Of a stretch of 64,000 bases of DNA, positions 21,107 through 31,238 are shown in pieces. The position numbers were made by a program, and so were the translations under genes. The notes beneath the pieces were generated by a model. The model was given only the letters and a program-made list of their open reading frames with translations, had not been told where the DNA came from and did no database searches. Where the stretch lies: assembly GCA_029204225.1 (NCBI GenBank), contig CM055104.1:25001285-25065284 (forward strand), read 5' to 3'. This stretch comes from Diphasiastrum complanatum (taxonomy: Eukaryota; Streptophyta; Lycopodiopsida; Lycopodiales; Lycopodiaceae). How positions within the stretch are numbered: position 1 is the first letter of the stretch; each line of letters starts with the position of its first letter.

Positions 21107-21837
21107 AAGCTTTGAACAGGTGCAAAGGTTTCATCATAATCTATGCCTTTGACTTGCAAAAAACCTTTTGCTACAAGTCTAGCTTTGTACTTATGAATGG
21201 AACCATCTTGATTATATTTCAATCTATATATCCATTTACAAGTAAGAGGCTTCTTTTCATAAGGTAAATCAACAAGTTTCCAAGTTTGATTTTCCATTAA
21301 TGCATCAAACTCTACTTGCATAGCTTTCCTCCAATATTGAGACTTATTTGCTTCCTCAAAACTAGTTGGTTCTTCAAGCATAGTAGTCAAGAAAGTATAA
21401 GAGTTGAGTAGTTGAGAATCTTCCCTTTGCTCCCCTTTGTCACTATAAGTGAGCCTTGATGGCTCAATCCTTGTCCTTGTTGATCTTCTTGGCACCCTTG
21501 GACTTGGAGTAGGTTCCACTTGGTCTTCATCTTCATGAAGCTCCTCCTCGGCCATAGCATGATCTTTGACAAGTTGAGTGTTGCTGGAAGTCACCTTTCC
21601 TTTGGCTTGGAGAGATTCATCAAAAAGTACATCTCTACTAGCAACAACTTTTTTTGTAATAGGATCATATATCCTATAGGCTTTCTTACTTTCACTTTAA
21701 CCAACAAAGATGCCTTTGAAAGAAGTGGCATCTTTCTTTTTCCTTGTTTCTAAAGGAATATGTACATAACAGGTACATCCAAAAACTTTCAAATCACTAA
21801 GATTTGGCTTTTTGCCAAACAATACTTCATAAGGTGG
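21103..21837 (-). pseudogene. Integrase C-terminus, linker and RT N-terminus, element F
   Basis: Minus strand from 21837: PPYEVLFGKKPNLSDLKVFG and CTCYVHIPLETR (integrase tail), KVVASRDVLFDE, PSPRVPRRSTRTRIEPSRLT (linker), then EEPTSFEEANKSQYWRKAM, EFDALMENQTWKLVDLP, CKWIYRLKYNQDGSIHKYKA and RLVAKGFLQVKGIDYDETFA. A stop within the integrase tail (about 21699) and one before RT are the only lesions seen. The integrase core is absent because sequence U starts at 21838. Confidence 0.85.
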
Positions 21838-22028
21838 TGTTAAAATTGGCAAAAGCTAACTTGATCAAATCTTGTAAATACCATTATGAGTAGTAAATAT
21901 CATCATTAGACATGTGTGGAGCCTATTCCCACGTGTGAAATTAATGCATTTATCATTTAGATGAGTCATATAGGTTGTACATACCATTTCATTTGAGATC
22001 TAGTGGCTAAAATGGCCAAAATCTAGTT
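21838..22028 (+). repeat. LTR start fragment U, plus orientation
   Basis: Begins TGTTAAAATTGG. To about 22060 it aligns with the first ~230 bp of the minus-strand-read B LTR (shared: acatgtgtggagcct, cccacgtgtgaaa, ataggttgtacat, ctagtggctaaaa). It faces plus, opposite to F and to the adjoining ORF. Either a separate truncated insertion or part of an inversion. It is the same piece that the 3' LTR of B lacks. Confidence 0.6.
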
Positions 22029-23378
22029 TCAAATTGATTCACCAAATGACATAAGAGAAGCAACCATGAGATGTATACTACTTGAAATGTGCTCCTCTTT
22101 CCCTTGAAATGTGAGCCATATGAGCTCAACCATGTCTCTTGATATTCTTCTTGGAATCATAACTTGAGAAGGACTCTCCTCCTCAATCCTTGGCACATTT
22201 GAACCTCGAGATGACTCCTCAAGATCAGCTTCTTGGTGCTCCTCCTTGATCAAAATCCGAGACCTCAATGTCTCAAAATGATCACAACAAACATGATCAT
22301 ATAATGTGTACTTCATGTGATCATCAACATTACTTATGCTAGAAACATAAGTCCAAAAATCACCACAACTTGGCATGATTTTTCTAATATTGAAATCAAG
22401 AAGTATTTCCATCTCAATAAGGCTAACTACTTGCTTACGGATATAAGTGTCCACTTTGGATGCTTCACTTATTTTCATAAGAAGTTTACAACTTGCCTTT
22501 AAAATTGGAAATTTACAATCTTCAACATTATGAATGAACACATCATTCATGATCTTATTGAAACCAACAAAAAATACATTATGAAAACATTTCCATTTCC
22601 TTGACTTCATATTCAAAGTAATTTTACAAGGAAAACATGCTTTGCTATCTATTAAGGCATCACACTCAACTAGTATTGCCTTATTCCACCTTTGAGATAC
22701 AAAAATATCTTCAAAGCAAAATAGTTCTTCATAAGATGTCATGAGAGCATAAATGGAACTATTTTCATTTTGTGATTGCTCCTCCTTAATCTTTCTTGGT
22801 TTCTCTTGGATCATAACAATAAATTTGATCTTTTCTAAAGTTCTAAGCAAAATGCTTTCCAAGGACATGAAATAAATCCAAGTGACATTAATGAAAGTGA
22901 GATTTATCTTTGCATCTTGAACCAAACAATGCACTTCCAAATGAAAAACTTCTAAAGGTTTGAAATGTGTGATGATGGACTTTTGAAGACAAATCTTGTA
23001 AGTCCTTGTGAGACTCCAAGTCTCATGCATCTTTCCACAAAGGAAACACCTTTTCTTGGATTTGTCCTTCTTTCCTTTGCACTTTGAAATTGAAGCTCCA
23101 TCCTTCACCTCGACCCCCTTGCTTTGGTTCTCCTTGGATGGATTGGTCTTCATTTTGTAGCATCTTGAGACAAAATGATCTCTCTTGCCACAAAGGTTGC
23201 ATTTAGGATCCTTACTTGCCTCCAATAGGTTTCCACCTATTGATGCCATGATGAGGAAGTAAAACCTAGTGATATGACTTTTCAAAATGTAATTTGTGAC
23301 TCTCAAGAAACTAGATTTGAACACATTCAACAATCTAGAAGGATCTACACAAGATCTAGACCACAAATTTTGAATCAT
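22029..23378 (-). CDS. B/F-family zinc-knuckle ORF without RT, unknown function
   Basis: A 449-codon open frame. The likely true start is the internal ATG of MASIGGNLLEASKDPKC (about 23248), since upstream residues align with leader. Then knuckle CNLCGKRDHFVSRC (intact CCHC), lysine/serine-rich region, second cluster CFLCGKMHETWSL, CLVQDAKINLTF, MSLESILL, a copia pre-RT-like part (YEELFCFEDIFVSQRWNKAI), an unassigned part (KSRKWKCFHNVFFVGFNKIM; ISEASKVDTYIRKQ; CGDFWTYVSSIS), and a second linker-like part (EEESPSQVMIPRRISRD). The order of pol-like pieces is scrambled. B encodes the same protein in two opposed halves, also open. No RT, integrase or RNase H motif. Confidence 0.7.
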   Translation of the reverse strand: MIQNLWSRSCVDPSRLLNVFKSSFLRVTNYILKSHITRFYFLIMASIGGNLLEASKDPKCNLCGKRDHFVSRCYKMKTNPSKENQSKGVEVKDGASISKCKGKKDKSKKRCFLCGKMHETWSLTRTYKICLQKSIITHFKPLEVFHLEVHCLVQDAKINLTFINVTWIYFMSLESILLRTLEKIKFIVMIQEKPRKIKEEQSQNENSSIYALMTSYEELFCFEDIFVSQRWNKAILVECDALIDSKACFPCKITLNMKSRKWKCFHNVFFVGFNKIMNDVFIHNVEDCKFPILKASCKLLMKISEASKVDTYIRKQVVSLIEMEILLDFNIRKIMPSCGDFWTYVSSISNVDDHMKYTLYDHVCCDHFETLRSRILIKEEHQEADLEESSRGSNVPRIEEESPSQVMIPRRISRDMVELIWLTFQGKEEHISSSIHLMVASLMSFGESI

Positions 23379-24242
23379 ATCTCTTTCAACATAGTCAATT
23401 GGAAACTAATCTTTGCTTTGATCACTAAGACAAAAGCACTCTATCAAATCACAAAAATCAGATCCAAACACCCCTATTGGACTCAACAAATACCAATGAA
23501 TCTTCCTCTTGAGAGTTGGAATGGATTTGAAAAGATTTGACACCTAGATTTTCCTTTTCTCTTGACTAGTTCTCTCAACTTTTGAGATTTTTGAACAAAG
23601 TATGGGTTTTGTTTCAAATACTTGAAAATCAAACTTAGTCACTCCTTTTGGATTTACTCTTGACCCAAATAATCTCACTCTTGAGATTTGGATTGAATTT
23701 GATTTGATTTGACAACAAATTAAACCATTAATTTTCACAAAAAAGGATCTACACTAGATCACAAAAACTTGACATGTGTACTTGATTCAAACACACAAAG
23801 ATCAGATCCAATCACCCCTTTTGGAATCCCTCTTGACCCAAAGAATCTCACTCTTGAGATTTGGAATGGACATGAAATGGTTTGATAACAATCTATGTCA
23901 ATAATTTTTCACCAAGCTTAAAATTTAGACATCTAGAGATTCACAAAGATCCCAACCATGCATGAACACTCAAATATGGACTCCTCCATGTTCTAGACTC
24001 TCAATGGGATCACAACTTGACCCTCACACTCTCACAAATAAAGTTGAATAGAACTTATTTGAGTTTCATACATATAATGTCAAAATTTGCTCAAAAAATT
24101 GAATTCATTCACCCCTATTGGAATCCACCAAGTACCAATGACTCTACCTCTTTAGAGTTGGAATGAGATTCAAATATCCAGAAATGTGAATCTTCTCTCT
24201 CACTAAGATATGTGCTTACAAAGAGCTAATGCCACTTAGCAA
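23379..24242 (-). other. Leader of the F/U element (no gene)
   Basis: AT-rich; collinear with 2781-3517 of B up to 'gagctaatgccacttag', then the match ends abruptly at about 24242, where G1 coding sequence begins. The PBS and LTR that follow in B are missing here. Confidence 0.65.
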
Positions 24243-24480
24243 GATTTGTTTTTCATGTGAGCGGATTAAAATTAAGTTTACATGGTGATATTGTTGGATC
24301 TTATGAGGATCTATCCCACCTGAAAGATTATCGCTTAGTGTATCTTTGGAACCTGAGAAAGTGCTCAGAACCATAGATAAACAATTGAGAAATTGTTCTA
24401 TCTTAGAGTGCTTCAATGGAAAGGTCGGACTGAAGATGATGAATCATGAGAGAGAGTTGATAGCATAAAAAGAACTTTCC
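24243..24480 (+). pseudogene. Integrase C-terminus of gypsy G1
   Basis: Plus-strand frames give VFHVSGLKLSLHGDIVGS and SYEDLSHLKD and, after a frameshift, VSLEPEKVLRTIDKQLRNCS. These match the end of the gypsy integrase in K1 (FHVSRLKLCLHEDD; LEPKKVLRTSKQLRK). This closes G1: PPT and LTR follow within 50 bp. Confidence 0.75.
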
Positions 24481-24511
24481 TAAGTTTCGCGTTTGCGGAC
24501 AAGAGCAGTTC

Positions 24512-24824
24512 AAGGAGGTAAGAATGTTACATCCACGTCCTGAATATAGGATTCAATATGATTCTAGACTTGGATATACAGTAGTCCAGTGCTCAAGATT
24601 ATTGATTACGCCACATCATAGTGGACGAGACCCATAAAGTAATTAATAACCTTGTGAGGCCCAGACACTATTTGGAGTTAGTACATGATTTAGGATAGTC
24701 AATGTAGTGTGTAGAGTATCAATAGCAATGGAATTTCTTAATTGAGAAGTTTAGGCCTTGCATGACTACATGCACAGGGTGGTTATAACCTCCCTTAGCT
24801 TTGTTGAATTTTGAGACTCACTAC
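24512..24824 (+). repeat. PPT and 3' LTR (partial) of G1
   Basis: Purine tract AAGGAGGTAAGAA (24512-24524), then TGTTACATCCACGTCC at 24525. The LTR start resembles those of K1 and K2 (TGTTAYGTCCATG) and shares 'aattaataaccttgtgagg' with K2. It stops at 24824, where an E-type LTR begins. Confidence 0.75.
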
Positions 24825-25103
24825 TGTGAGAAATATCAACTAGTTTAGTCATGTTTAGTTGATTTGGCGATTTAGGCCAATATGCATCTTAGACTTAGAG
24901 ATAAACATTATGAAGTTATTTTAGTCTAATTTCATTTGAATTACCATTTTTTAAAGTGTGAGAAATGTAATAGGTCAAGTTTGAAAGATTCATAATTGGT
25001 ACATTGAATCTAGTCTATTTTTGTGTAGGGTTTGAAATAGATCAAGAAGTTTTCTATTGTTGATAGGCTTGGAGAAGGACATCCAAATAGGTAAAGGACC
25101 TGC
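24825..25103 (+). repeat. E-type LTR fragment E'' (U3 part), plus orientation
   Basis: TGTGAGAAATATCAAC... follows the E LTR (read on the minus strand) up to GGACCTGCT, the point just before the TATA box, where E' sequence starts. Confidence 0.7.
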
Positions 25104-25189
25104 TGTGAAGAAATTCAGATCATTTAAGATCCAAATCCATAACCTACTCTTTGGTTACAAAGATATCAATCCTACATGACACTCCCCCT

Positions 25190-26101
25190 ACTTAAACCAA
25201 TACCTTTAATCACACACTCACCACCATTGGCCATGTGAATCACTTTCTTGGCTCCATCATAAGTGATCAAAGAAGTAAATTACTCCTTGTGACATGTGTG
25301 AACTAGCTCCACTATCAATCCACCATGAATCTTTGTCACCTAATATTGGACTTGAAGAACACATCATAAGAGAATCACAAACACCTAGATCCTCATCATT
25401 AGTAGTAAAGTTGATTTGCTTGCTACCTTCATCTCTTTGCTTCTTCAAACATTCATTAGCAAAATGTCCTTTGATACCACAATAGAAGCATTTTAACTTG
25501 GATCCATCTTTCTTCTTTCCAAAAGAAGAAGTCTCACCTTGATCTTGCCCTTTAGACCACTTTCTCTTACCTTTGCCCTTGAATTTTCCCTTGATAAACA
25601 TAGCATCCTCTTCATATTGAGATGTTAATGTAGATCCACCTCTTTCTTGAAGCCTATATTCTTCATTCACCAGAAATCTCTTGCAAAGCAAAGCTTTGAA
25701 CAAGATTAGAATGATCATCAAATAAGCCATTAAGTATAACTTGCACAAGATCTACCTCCTTAATGATCTCATCAATGCATGCTAGCTTATTATCAAATGC
25801 TTCAACTCTCAACACGAAAGCATGAGCACTATCTTCCTTCTTTTGTATAGATTGAAAGATTTGTCTTCTAAGAGTAAGTACTCTTGATGTAGACTTGGAT
25901 TCATAAAGCTTTTTCAAAGCTTCCCAAGCCTCATTAGATGAGTTGCACTTACCAACTTCCTTGAGAAGCTCATTGGTAATATTCATCTTTATGATGTGTA
26001 GAGATCTTATAGCTCTCTTGTCATACCTCACTTGATCTTGTTGTGCCAAGGGCCTTTCTTCCACTCCTACAACAATGTCCAACAAATCATTCATCTCAAG
26101 G
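25190..26101 (-). pseudogene. gag-protease of E' (major part)
   Basis: Two overlapping minus frames: LEMNDLLDIVVGVEER, KMNITNELLKEVGKCNSSNE, SKSTSRVLTLRRQIFQSIQK in one, then NEEYRLQERGGSTLT, the knuckle CFYCGIKGHFANEC and DSWWIDSGASSHMS in the other, separated by a frameshift near 25670. The protease then breaks up near 25280. Very similar to E. At 26101 the frame is interrupted by X1, and the missing N-terminus lies at 27323 onward. Confidence 0.85.
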
Positions 26102-27322
26102 TGTAGCGCAGGCATCCCAAAGGGAGCCGAGAACCACGACTTAGCTTTCCAGCCTTCAACTCTTGCCATCCAACCCACTTGACATACAAGCAGCCAACTC
26201 GCCAACAACGATCAGACTTAACCAACTTCAAGTTCCGAAAACCAACATTGAGATCCAACCTGGCGCCATGCCAGATTAGGGGTCTCGATGTGAGTGACTT
26301 CCCTCCAAGCAAGCCGCCCGACATACATCAAACTTAACCAACTCGAAGCTTCGTTACAAATGAGTAACATCCATTCCAAGCAAGCAGTCTGACTTATATC
26401 AGACTTAACCAACTGAAAGCTTCGTCACGAGCGCTGGAACTTGGCGCCACGCCAGACTGGAGAGCCATAAATAGGTAACTTCCACCCAAGCAAGCCATCT
26501 AACTCAGCCGACAAGTTAGAGCCCGTTCCCCAAGAGCTTAACCCATTCACGTTCATGCAAGGAAAAATCAGAACCACAAGCCGCAACAAATATGGAGACA
26601 ACCAGTTCCTGGACCAAATGGTCCCGACAGCATACCGCTGGCGCCACGAACCGAATGGTCCCGATGGCATACCGCTGGCGTCCCGAGATACAACCCTCAG
26701 CTATGTGCCAACATAAAAATTTTGAAAGCGGCCTTACAACTGGCGCTTTTACCGAACACTGAAACCCAGAAGGTAATCAGAGTCAGTTTGAGAAAAATCC
26801 CACTTTATTGATAAATCTGAGAAGGTTACATTTCAAGTGTGTGATCGACCCTAGTCTCCGGGGAGCTGGCATGCCAAGGCGAGTGCCAAGACAACATTCC
26901 AGCAAGGGAGGCTGAGACTTGGTTGGAGCTCACCCTGAGTCGCAACCCGCACTCCCCTATAGTATTGGTGGGATTCGGCACCCCCCCTCATACCAAGCAC
27001 TCTACCCAAGCTGGTAAAGCACGTTTTTCTCTCTCTAGGATTTTCTCTTTCTAGGTCATTTTCTCTTTCTAGATTTTATTGATCCCCAGGCTTCCTTTAA
27101 TCATGCCTAGATCGTGTGAGGTGATTGCACATCGATTTGAGCTCTCTAGACTTCGCTAGAACCGATCAAAGATTCTCAGCCATAGGAACTTGTCGTCGGC
27201 TGGATTCTGATCACAGTGGCGCCGAGAGTGGCGCTGGGAGCAGCAGGGGCGCTGCTGGCACCGGGGACAATGCTGACGCCAGTGGCACTGGAAGTAAAGC
27301 TTATGAAGATAGCTTTACAACA
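26102..27322. repeat. Solo LTR X1, 1221 bp
   Basis: TGTAGCGCAGGC...TTTACAACA, flanked by CAAGG (26097-26101) and CACGG (27323-27327), a 5-bp duplication with one change. Removing it rejoins the gag frame (RMESLR to LEMNDLLD). A second solo copy is X2; the Y LTR shares the TTTACAACA end. It contains a 36-bp tandem repeat and tctctctcta runs near the 3' end. No coding potential; the open frames inside are chance. Confidence 0.88.
26613..26684. repeat. 36-bp tandem repeat inside LTR X1
   Basis: Two units sharing 'atggtcccga..gcataccgctggcg'. The same pair occurs in X2 at about 31742-31813. Confidence 0.8.
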
Positions 27323-27376
27323 CACGGAGAGACTCCATTCTCACCTTCCAAGTAGAATAGTTGCTTAAGGTAAGCC
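27323..27376 (-). pseudogene. gag N-terminal piece of E' beyond X1
   Basis: The minus strand reads LTLSNYSTWKVRMESLR, the standard copia gag N-terminus, continuing into 26101 once X1 is removed. The start codon could not be placed. Confidence 0.75.
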
Positions 27377-27785
27377 CATCATTGCTTTCCAACATAAAGC
27401 CTCCATTTGTAGCCATGTTGCAATGACCTAATCCTCTCTCTCAACTTGTTCCAATGCAAAAGTACTCTCTTGAATGTCAACAAATGAACTCAAGAATAAA
27501 TCACAAAGATATGGAACCTCTCAAATCTCTTTCTTGCACCAAACCTAGCAAAATCAACACATAGAATGGAAGATACTTGATCAACAAATGATCAACCTAA
27601 AATCTCATAAACTATTACACTTCGTAAACTTGAAACACACCCTTGAGAAGTCCAGCAACTTGAAAAACAAAATATCTAAACAAACTTAGAGTTTTGACAA
27701 AAGTACAAAAAATTGAATCATCCAAATTCTATATGCAAATGCTACAAAGTTGATATAGAATCTTGTAGTCTTCAATGAGACCTAT

Positions 27786-28225
27786 TATAACGATCGCCAA
27801 GTGAAGATCTTCAGGAATCCTGTCACATGCAAACTAAAAGGACACTTGTGGAGCATAAACCACCCAACCAATATGAAAAGGCTAGTCAATATCCTAACCA
27901 ATTCACCCCCAAGCCATAGTGAATGAATACAAGAGAGAAGAGGATCTTGGCTCATAAATCTGAAATTCCAATAGGGAGATGATGGGCGAGTTTCCATGGT
28001 ATGTATTCTCTCCAAGAGGAGAGAATATTTTTTTTATGATTCCCATTCAACCTATAATAAGCTGTTGACCTCCTATTCTTGCATTATAGCCGTACTTTAT
28101 CGACCACGCCCGGAATGACGTAGCATAACTAATAACCACATACAACTGGAGTGACCAACTATCCACGTCAAGAATTATTCCAATTCCCTTATACTATACA
28201 TGGACATAACATTCTTTTCCCCTTG
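27786..28225 (-). repeat. 3' LTR and PPT of gypsy fragment K1
   Basis: The LTR occupies 27786-28211, minus start TGTTATGTCCATG, preceded by the purine tract CAAGGGGAAAAGAA (28212-28225). It aligns with K2 (42092-42545) over its whole length, so the open frame at 27785-28015 is LTR, not a gene. Confidence 0.78.
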
Positions 28226-28303
28226 AACTACTTCTATTCTTAGAAGCAAAAACTAGGGAAGTTTTTCTTTATGCTTTCGACATGTTCCCATGAATCATCA
28301 TCC

Positions 28304-28930
28304 TCAGTCCATTTCTTTCACTTGATCAAGCACTCGGAGATAGAACGATTTTCTCAATTGTTTACTAGTTCTGAGTACCTTTTTAGGTTCCAAAGGAACA
28401 CTAAGTAATAAGCCCTCCAAATGGGTAAGATCCTCCTTTGAACTAACTACGTCATCTTCATGTAAACATAATTTTAACCGACTTACATGAAACACTGTGT
28501 GAGCCTACGTCTTGTCTTGAAGATCTAGTTTGTGAGCTAAAAAACCAATTTTTTTTATAATCTGAAATGGTCCACAATATCTGGTAGACAATTTGTAATG
28601 CTTCCATTTATGCATAATCTTAGAATCTTTAGGCATTCTAAGATATATCCAGTCATCAACTTTAAAATCTCTAGGAGACCTCTTAAGATCGGCATAGTGT
28701 GTAGCTCTATCCTGAGCACTCCAGATACAATCATGGGCCACTTGCAACATTTCATGCATATCAGGCAAGAAATCCACAACTTTTTGGATCTTAACAGACT
28801 TTGTCTCCACATTTACCGGAGATCTAGGTTGAAAATCGTACATCAGCATAAATGGACTATAACCTGTAGCAGAATGTTTTGTACTATTATAAGCAAACTC
28901 AATCAAAGGAACGTAATCTTCCAACTAAGA
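28304..28930 (-). pseudogene. Integrase C-terminal region of gypsy K1
   Basis: Minus frames: EDYVPLIEFAYNSTKHSATG, YSPFMLMYDFQPRSP, DRATHYADLKRSPRDFKVDD, then CGPFQIIKKIGFLAHKLDL, a stop, and FHVSRLKLCLHEDD with SVPLEPKKVLRTSKQLRK. This is the end of a Ty3/gypsy integrase after the catalytic core. The core, RNase H and RT are absent; the fragment begins abruptly at about 28930 inside E-family DNA. The 28931-29080 stretch above it is unassigned. Confidence 0.88.
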
Positions 28931-29079
28931 TTTCCTGTGAGACACCCACCTCAGATAGAGAATTGTTTTGTTATCTTCTTATCTTTTCTAGGAACTTGAG
29001 ACCCCTGTGAGTAAATCCCTATTCCATTCTCATTTATTCTTGTCTCCACCATCTTCTAGATGGTACCAATGCTTTAAAT

Positions 29080-30014
29080 TAGCATCCATAATTGATATAG
29101 AGAATAGTGTCCACTTTGGATGCTTCACTATCTCTTACATCAATTTTACACATCAAAATGCAAATATAACATGAAAAATCAAATAGAATGTAAATGAGAT
29201 GATTCCTCCATGCTATAAACTTTTAACTCTCTGGAAAATTACAACAAGCAAACAATAAATGTGAGTGATAACCATTTGCTTGTTTGTATCCTCCCTCTTT
29301 GTCCTTTCTTGATATGTCTCCACCATAAAACTCCATGAATGAGCCTCCATCTCCATCTTGTCATGAGATGCCATCATCACTTGATGAGTTGATCATGAAT
29401 GAGCCTCCATTGCTTCATTTCCATCAACAAAATCAGCCAAGAATGCTAGTACAACTCCAACATCAAAATGATGCTCACCAATGTAGCTAGTTTACCATAT
29501 CTTGACAATTTGTACACATCCACATGAAATTGCTTAAATATGATATAGAACAAGTAAAGTAGATTTAAACAGAAATTCCTTGCTGCTCATTTGAACTTAC
29601 TTGAGCAAAATAAATCCATAACATGTTTGCCAATTGACTCTCCTTTGATGCTCTTGACTAGTTCCAAATTGCCACTTTCCCTTTTGTGTTGTTGAGGCCC
29701 TTTGAGATCAACCTCTTGATCTTTCACTTGACCATCAAAGCCATTGACTAAGATCTCTTTTTCAGATCCATTAGTTTATGAAAAATAATGAAAACATCCA
29801 TTCCACTTGCATAGCATCATCTACACAAGTATATTCACCAAAGCATGTGAGAAAAACAAAATGAGTCACTTCCACTTGCTTACCCTTCTCATCATATGTG
29901 AGCCTTGAAGGTGTTTGCCTTTGCCTTGATGTTCTCCTTGGATCTTGACTTGATGAAGGCCCTTCATCATCACCAAGTTTTAAGAAAGTTGACACTCAGC
30001 CTCCTCTTGAATAG
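29080..30014 (-). pseudogene. E-family copy H: decayed RT-replacing ORF and linker
   Basis: From 30014 down: pol linker (GPSSSQDPRRTSRQRQTPSR, LTYDEKGKQV), then the E-type unusual sequence in broken frames (VKDQEVDLKG, NLELVKSIKGESIGK, YKLSRYG, QDGDGGSFMEF, DSEASKVDTILYINYGC). The order matches E at 13740-15060. Many stops and indels. It shows that the RT replacement is a family trait and not a private deletion in E. Integrase continues at 40802 beyond inserted element Z. Confidence 0.75.
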
Positions 30015-30335
30015 TGTCATGAACTTTTAGTACATCAGTGCTTTTCAAGGCAATATAATATCCATTGTAAGCTTTGTAGGCCCAAAAGGAGCTATTAGCC
30101 TTAATAACAAGGCGGTTCCCTCTTTAGGCCCTCAAAGTAATTAATAAGGATAATAGGCCAACAAGGGCCCAATGTAGTTATACTTAACAAGGGCTAAATA
30201 TCCTTCAAAATAGTTAAGTTTAGTTAAGTAAGAGCATTGTCTATAGCTAGGCAAGAGACATCATTTTGTGAATCTTTTGGCTCATTTGCAAGTGAGAGCT
30301 TCTAGCTTCCTCCTTGTGAATATGAGCTATGGGGA
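30015..30335 (+). repeat. 5' LTR of Z (3' part missing)
   Basis: Matches 40262-40585; after 'tatgagctatgggga' the two LTRs diverge, so about 210 bp of the R-U5 part has been lost or replaced. No PBS was recognised behind it. Confidence 0.8.
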
Positions 30336-31238
30336 CAATTCTTGATTCCTAGCTCTAGTTTTGTTAGTTTCCTTTTTTCAAAACTTTCAGCCCTGTTTTG
30401 TGATTCATTCGACCTATCAAATCACCTTCAATCATTGATCTGATACTATAGCTGATAGAACTTGTTGTTAGCTTTTCAGAGGTATTGAGTTTGTGTGATT
30501 TGGATCAATATTGAGGGAGTTATGATCAAATTAGTGGAGATAGGTTAGAATTGCCAGAATTTTTTTTAAAAAAAATTGTTGGATTTTCCAAGTGAGAGAG
30601 AAACACTTCAAACTTTCAACTTTGAAGTTTTGTTTCTATTGTAAATTTATTTCAAATTCTTCATTTTAAAGTTTTTGTCTAAATCACCTTAAATAAAAAA
30701 GAAAAAAATAAAAACCAGCCCTAAGCCTACCCACGCCAACCCTAACCCTAACGATAAACCAAGTTTTAAAAAAAAAGATTCCTCCCTCAGAACTCGCAGA
30801 AGGCCCTCCCTCAGCCCTGCGACTTCCCTTGCAAATTTATACAATCCCTGGCGGCTTCACCTGCGACTTCATTTGCGAATTCACACGAATCTCCCTTGCG
30901 ATTCTCTGGCGACTTCTCCATGAATCCACCCCACGAGTTCTCCTCCCCATGATTCCACGATTCCACGAGTTCTCTTTCCCTGGCGATTTACCCACCCTGC
31001 ACGAGATCTGAACTCGCTACCCCCCATTCCCAGCGAATTCCACGAATCTTCCCCCTCACCCCCCTCGCGAATTCTGGCGAATCCTCAGCCTTCGCGAATT
31101 CCCCCCTTGCGGATCCCAGCCCACTCCATCGCAAATTCCTCTCTCACATGGTCTCTCTCTCTCTCTCCAATTCTGCCCCCCCACCCTCGCGATTTCTCCA
31201 CGAGTCCCGCCCTACGAATTCACCCCCACCCCCCTCGT
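30336..31238 (+). repeat. Z leader: AT-rich part, then degenerate GCGAATTC / CACGA minisatellite
   Basis: 30336-30720 shows nothing. From about 30780, pyrimidine-rich DNA repeats 'gcgaattc', 'gcgacttc', 'cacgagt' every 10-40 bp without a fixed period. The same text resumes at 32445-32508 beyond X2, so this is one block. Confidence 0.55.

Larger units (their letters stand above)
19009..24242 (-). mobile_element. copia element F with insertion U, minus strand, inside G1
   Basis: From low to high coordinates: 3' LTR (B-type), PPT, RNase H, RT and pol linker, then at 21838 an opposite-facing LTR start (U), the B-family zinc-knuckle ORF and B-type leader. No 5' LTR or PBS follows. Instead G1 resumes at about 24243 with the integrase C-terminus. 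The 5' end of F and the RT-integrase of G1 were therefore probably removed by one deletion. Confidence 0.75.
25104..27770 (-). mobile_element. E-family copia remnant E', minus strand, interrupted by X1
   Basis: Low end: about 70 bp of LTR terminus (TGTGAAGAAATTCAG at 25104). Then directly gag-protease (25190-26101), solo LTR X1 (26102-27322), the start of gag (27323-about 27376) and leader to about 27770. Integrase and everything 3' of protease is deleted. The leader aligns with D2. Confidence 0.75.

Noticed and set aside
27785-28015. 76-codon minus-strand frame
   Set aside because: It is the K1 LTR, aligned with non-coding K2.
30733-30755. Telomere-like 'aaccctaaccctaac'
   Set aside because: Only two to three units and not the usual plant CCCTAAA; chance in a pyrimidine-rich leader.
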